64,000 nt of DNA, from the NCBI GenBank assembly GCA_016722075.1, contig JADKGW010000001.1:2914001-2978000 (forward strand), in the 5' to 3' direction. Shown here in pieces: positions 62,258 through 64,000 of the stretch. The notes beneath the pieces were generated by a model. It made no database searches. It was not told where the DNA came from and was given only the letters and a program-made list of their open reading frames with translations. Both the position numbers and the translations under genes were made by a program. The DNA comes from Candidatus Kouleothrix ribensis. GTDB lineage: Bacteria; Chloroflexota; Chloroflexia; Chloroflexales; Roseiflexaceae. The first letter of the stretch is position 1; the number at the start of each line of letters is the position of its first letter.

Positions 62258-63222
62258 TTGCGGGCCTCGTCGCTAATGCTGCTGCGGCCCAGCATCGCCG
62301 CCCCGCCCAGAAGGCTGATCGCCAGCGCGATCAGGCGGATGAGCAGCGCCGCGCTCAGCCCAAGCGCGGCCGGAACGCCGTAGGCGCCGAGCACCACTAC
62401 GTACACGCCCTCGACGACGCCAATCCCGTTAATCGCGATCGGCAGCAACAACGACAGGCTGCTGAACACCACCAGCCAGATCGACACCGGCCACGGTGCG
62501 GCAATACCAAGCGCCAGTAGCACCGCTGCGTTTGCCACCACAATCGCCAGCTGGGCCGCGACCGAGAGCGCATAGGCCGTGACGAGCCGGCGCAGCCACT
62601 CGGCCAGCCCCCAGGGCGGCAGATCCCAGCGCGCGGCCTGGCGCCGCACGGCGGCGCGCCGGCTCCAGCCCAGCAGCGCCACGCCGATCACGCCCAGCGT
62701 CAGCACGCCTCCGGCTGCAATCGCGCCGGGCGCCGATAGCCGGGCGGGCAGCCCTAGATCGAACGGCAAACCGCCAATCAGGCCCAGCCCAATCAGCGCG
62801 CTCAGCGCCACCAGGCCCATCCCTCGATCGAGCACCACTGCAAAGAGCGCTCGCCCAAGCGGTACCGCCCGGCCCGAGAGCCCGGCCCGCACCGCGTCGC
62901 CGCCGATGCCAGTCGGCAGGATGTTCGTGCTAAACAGCCCGATCGCGTACCAGCGCAGTAGGCGGCCAAAGCCCAGCTCGCGGCGGTCGAGCAGGTAGCG
63001 CCAGCGCACAACATTGATCAGGTGGCTGAGCAGCAAGCTGGCCAGCGCGCCGGCGACCATCGGCCAGCGCACATTGCGCAGCAGCGGCCCGACCGTACCC
63101 CAGTCTACCTGGCGCACCAGCCAGCCGATCAGCGCCAGCGTGACGACGACTTGCAGCGCCTGCAGGGCGCGCCGCCGAAGCGTAGCAGGCACAGGTGCTG
63201 GCTGTTCGAGCACGCTACTCAT
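62254..63222 (-). CDS. UPF0104/flippase-like integral membrane protein
   Basis: 322 residues, seven to eight transmembrane segments. Motifs of the family (TIGR00374/LPG-synthase-TM): VVRWRYLLDRRELGFGRLLRWYAIGLFSTNILPTGIGGDAVRA, ALFAVVLDRGMGLVALSALIGLG, FSSLSLLLPIAINGIGVVEGVYVVVL. Relatives include AglD-like and lysyl-phosphatidylglycerol-synthase membrane domains; many are next to glycosyltransferases. Its start (ATG 63222) overlaps the stop of the methyltransferase gene, and its stop overlaps the GTG of the next glycosyltransferase. Thought to move or modify lipid-linked sugars; inference from context. Confidence 0.84.
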   Translation of the reverse strand: MSSVLEQPAPVPATLRRRALQALQVVVTLALIGWLVRQVDWGTVGPLLRNVRWPMVAGALASLLLSHLINVVRWRYLLDRRELGFGRLLRWYAIGLFSTNILPTGIGGDAVRAGLSGRAVPLGRALFAVVLDRGMGLVALSALIGLGLIGGLPFDLGLPARLSAPGAIAAGGVLTLGVIGVALLGWSRRAAVRRQAARWDLPPWGLAEWLRRLVTAYALSVAAQLAIVVANAAVLLALGIAAPWPVSIWLVVFSSLSLLLPIAINGIGVVEGVYVVVLGAYGVPAALGLSAALLIRLIALAISLLGGAAMLGRSSISDEARK

Positions 63223-63977
63223 ATCGCCGGCTTGCGCGCTACTAGCACGTACCCCCAGCAGGTTAGCTCATCGCGCGAATAATCCGAGAGTTCGGCCTCG
63301 ATTTCGGGCGTCAGCAGGTGCTCACCCTCGCGCGCGGCGCAGTAGTCTTTCAGCAGCTCGAAGTGGCGCCTGAACTCGGCCGCATACTGGTGCTTGCGCC
63401 ACTCGTTCAGCGGCACGTGAAACGGCAGCCGGCGCTGGCGCAGGTGATCCCACGCCTGCACGCCCGCCGGCAGCGTGCGGAGCGGCAGCTGCGCGAAGCT
63501 CAGGTTGTGCCCGCCCGACGGCGAGGTGAACATATGCACCCAGATCCAGGCCATTCCGCCGGGGCGCAGCACCCGCCGAATCTCGCCCAGCACCGCCGGC
63601 ACGTCGAGAAAGTGCTCGAACGCCGCCACCGATGTGACCAGGTCGAAGCTACTGTCGGGGAAGGGCAGCACGCCCACATTCCCGCACACCAGCCGATCGC
63701 GCGCCAGCGCGGCGCTCGGCAGCGCAAGCTTGAAGCCATAGAGCCGGCGGGCGATCGTGTAGCTGGCATCAACCCAGGTGGCCTGCGGCCGGTTGGCCAG
63801 GTCGATGCCGTACACCGTGTGCCCGGCCGAGCGCAGCAGCGCGTACTGCGGCCGCAGCCGCCCGTTCGCCAGGTCGAGGATGCGCCGCGGCTGGCGCAAG
63901 CTCAGGTACGGCGCGAGGTCGCGCTCACGTGTACCAGCGACCCATTCTTCGATGCCGGCACGAAAACCATTCAGCAT
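63219..63977 (-). CDS. Class I SAM-dependent methyltransferase, first visible gene of the glycan cluster
   Basis: 252 residues from ATG 63977, near the window edge. Rossmann motifs: YLSLRQPRRILDLANGRLRPQYALLRSAGHTVYGIDLANRP, NVGVLPFPDSSFDLVTSVAAFEHFLDVPAVLGEIRRVLRPGGMAWIWVHMFTSPSGGHNLS, RLPFHVPLNEWRKHQYAAEF and SDYSRDELTCWGYVLVARKP. The SAM glycine motif is altered (DLANGRL rather than DxGxGxG). It probably methylates a sugar or lipid intermediate. Its stop overlaps the next start by ATGA. Confidence 0.8.
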   Translation of the reverse strand: MLNGFRAGIEEWVAGTRERDLAPYLSLRQPRRILDLANGRLRPQYALLRSAGHTVYGIDLANRPQATWVDASYTIARRLYGFKLALPSAALARDRLVCGNVGVLPFPDSSFDLVTSVAAFEHFLDVPAVLGEIRRVLRPGGMAWIWVHMFTSPSGGHNLSFAQLPLRTLPAGVQAWDHLRQRRLPFHVPLNEWRKHQYAAEFRRHFELLKDYCAAREGEHLLTPEIEAELSDYSRDELTCWGYVLVARKPAI

Positions 63978-64000
63978 CTGCCAGGTGTATTGAATATAGT

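Overview
The window is GC-rich bacterial chromosome, densely coding, with long GC-rich intergenic repeats. I infer a Chloroflexota member, probably filamentous and close to Roseiflexus/Kouleothrix. The grounds are the gene families, a tryptophan T-box, the helix-pair/GGDV proteins next to a STAND NTPase, and secreted proteins ending in a YLPL-type tail. No 16S gene, tRNA or other taxonomic marker is present, so this is not proven.

Layout. 1-2859 is the 3' part of a hybrid histidine kinase. 2861-4195 is a repeat mosaic. 4268-9048 holds an M42 peptidase, a YaiI-family protein, a MurF-alanine racemase fusion and a DUF1801 protein. 9082-15272 is an arsenic region: ArsR, a double-GNAT ArsN-type protein, ArsM, and on the other strand a low-molecular-weight ArsC. 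A HzsA-like beta-propeller protein with a CxxCH motif lies inside it. 15324-16720 is a TetR/methyltransferase divergent pair with a clear palindromic operator. 16807-22938 (minus) is a full branched-chain amino-acid ABC operon (livK-H-M-G-F) with a strong promoter and a leader of about 310 nt. trpD stands alone at 23489.

24616-30000 (minus) carries a sugar-dehydrogenase-like propeller protein, a DmpA/S58 peptidase and a circularly permuted ATP-grasp protein, with two more copies of the repeat mosaic. 31505-39242 (minus) is a tryptophan operon: promoter, Trp T-box (UGG specifier, antiterminator, terminator), trpB2, trpS, trpE, then a prolyl oligopeptidase and trpG. 39428-43266 has RidA, a methyltransferase behind a structured leader with an intrinsic terminator, an ArfB-like GGQ protein, and an ECF sigma factor with its YCII/DGPF partner.

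43654-51645 is the most unusual region. A small helix-pair/GGDV adaptor-like protein is followed by a STAND/NACHT-like NTPase with TPR-like repeats. A 1497-bp insertion sequence (5-bp target duplication TGGTA) splits the NTPase exactly at its Walker B motif. Eight bases further on starts a 1276-residue secreted beta-helix protein with a clostripain (C11, caspase-fold) domain. The rest (52028-63977) has a frameshifted small gene, a DinB protein, diaminopropionate ammonia-lyase, and a large minus-strand cluster of GT-C/GT87 membrane glycosyltransferases, a UPF0104 flippase-like protein and a methyltransferase, several joined by 4-bp start/stop overlaps.

The window also holds at least three families of dispersed intergenic repeats, two adjacent 7-bp and 8-bp tandem arrays, and three apparent one-base indels in short homopolymers. 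All names are from reading motifs by eye; no database search was run.
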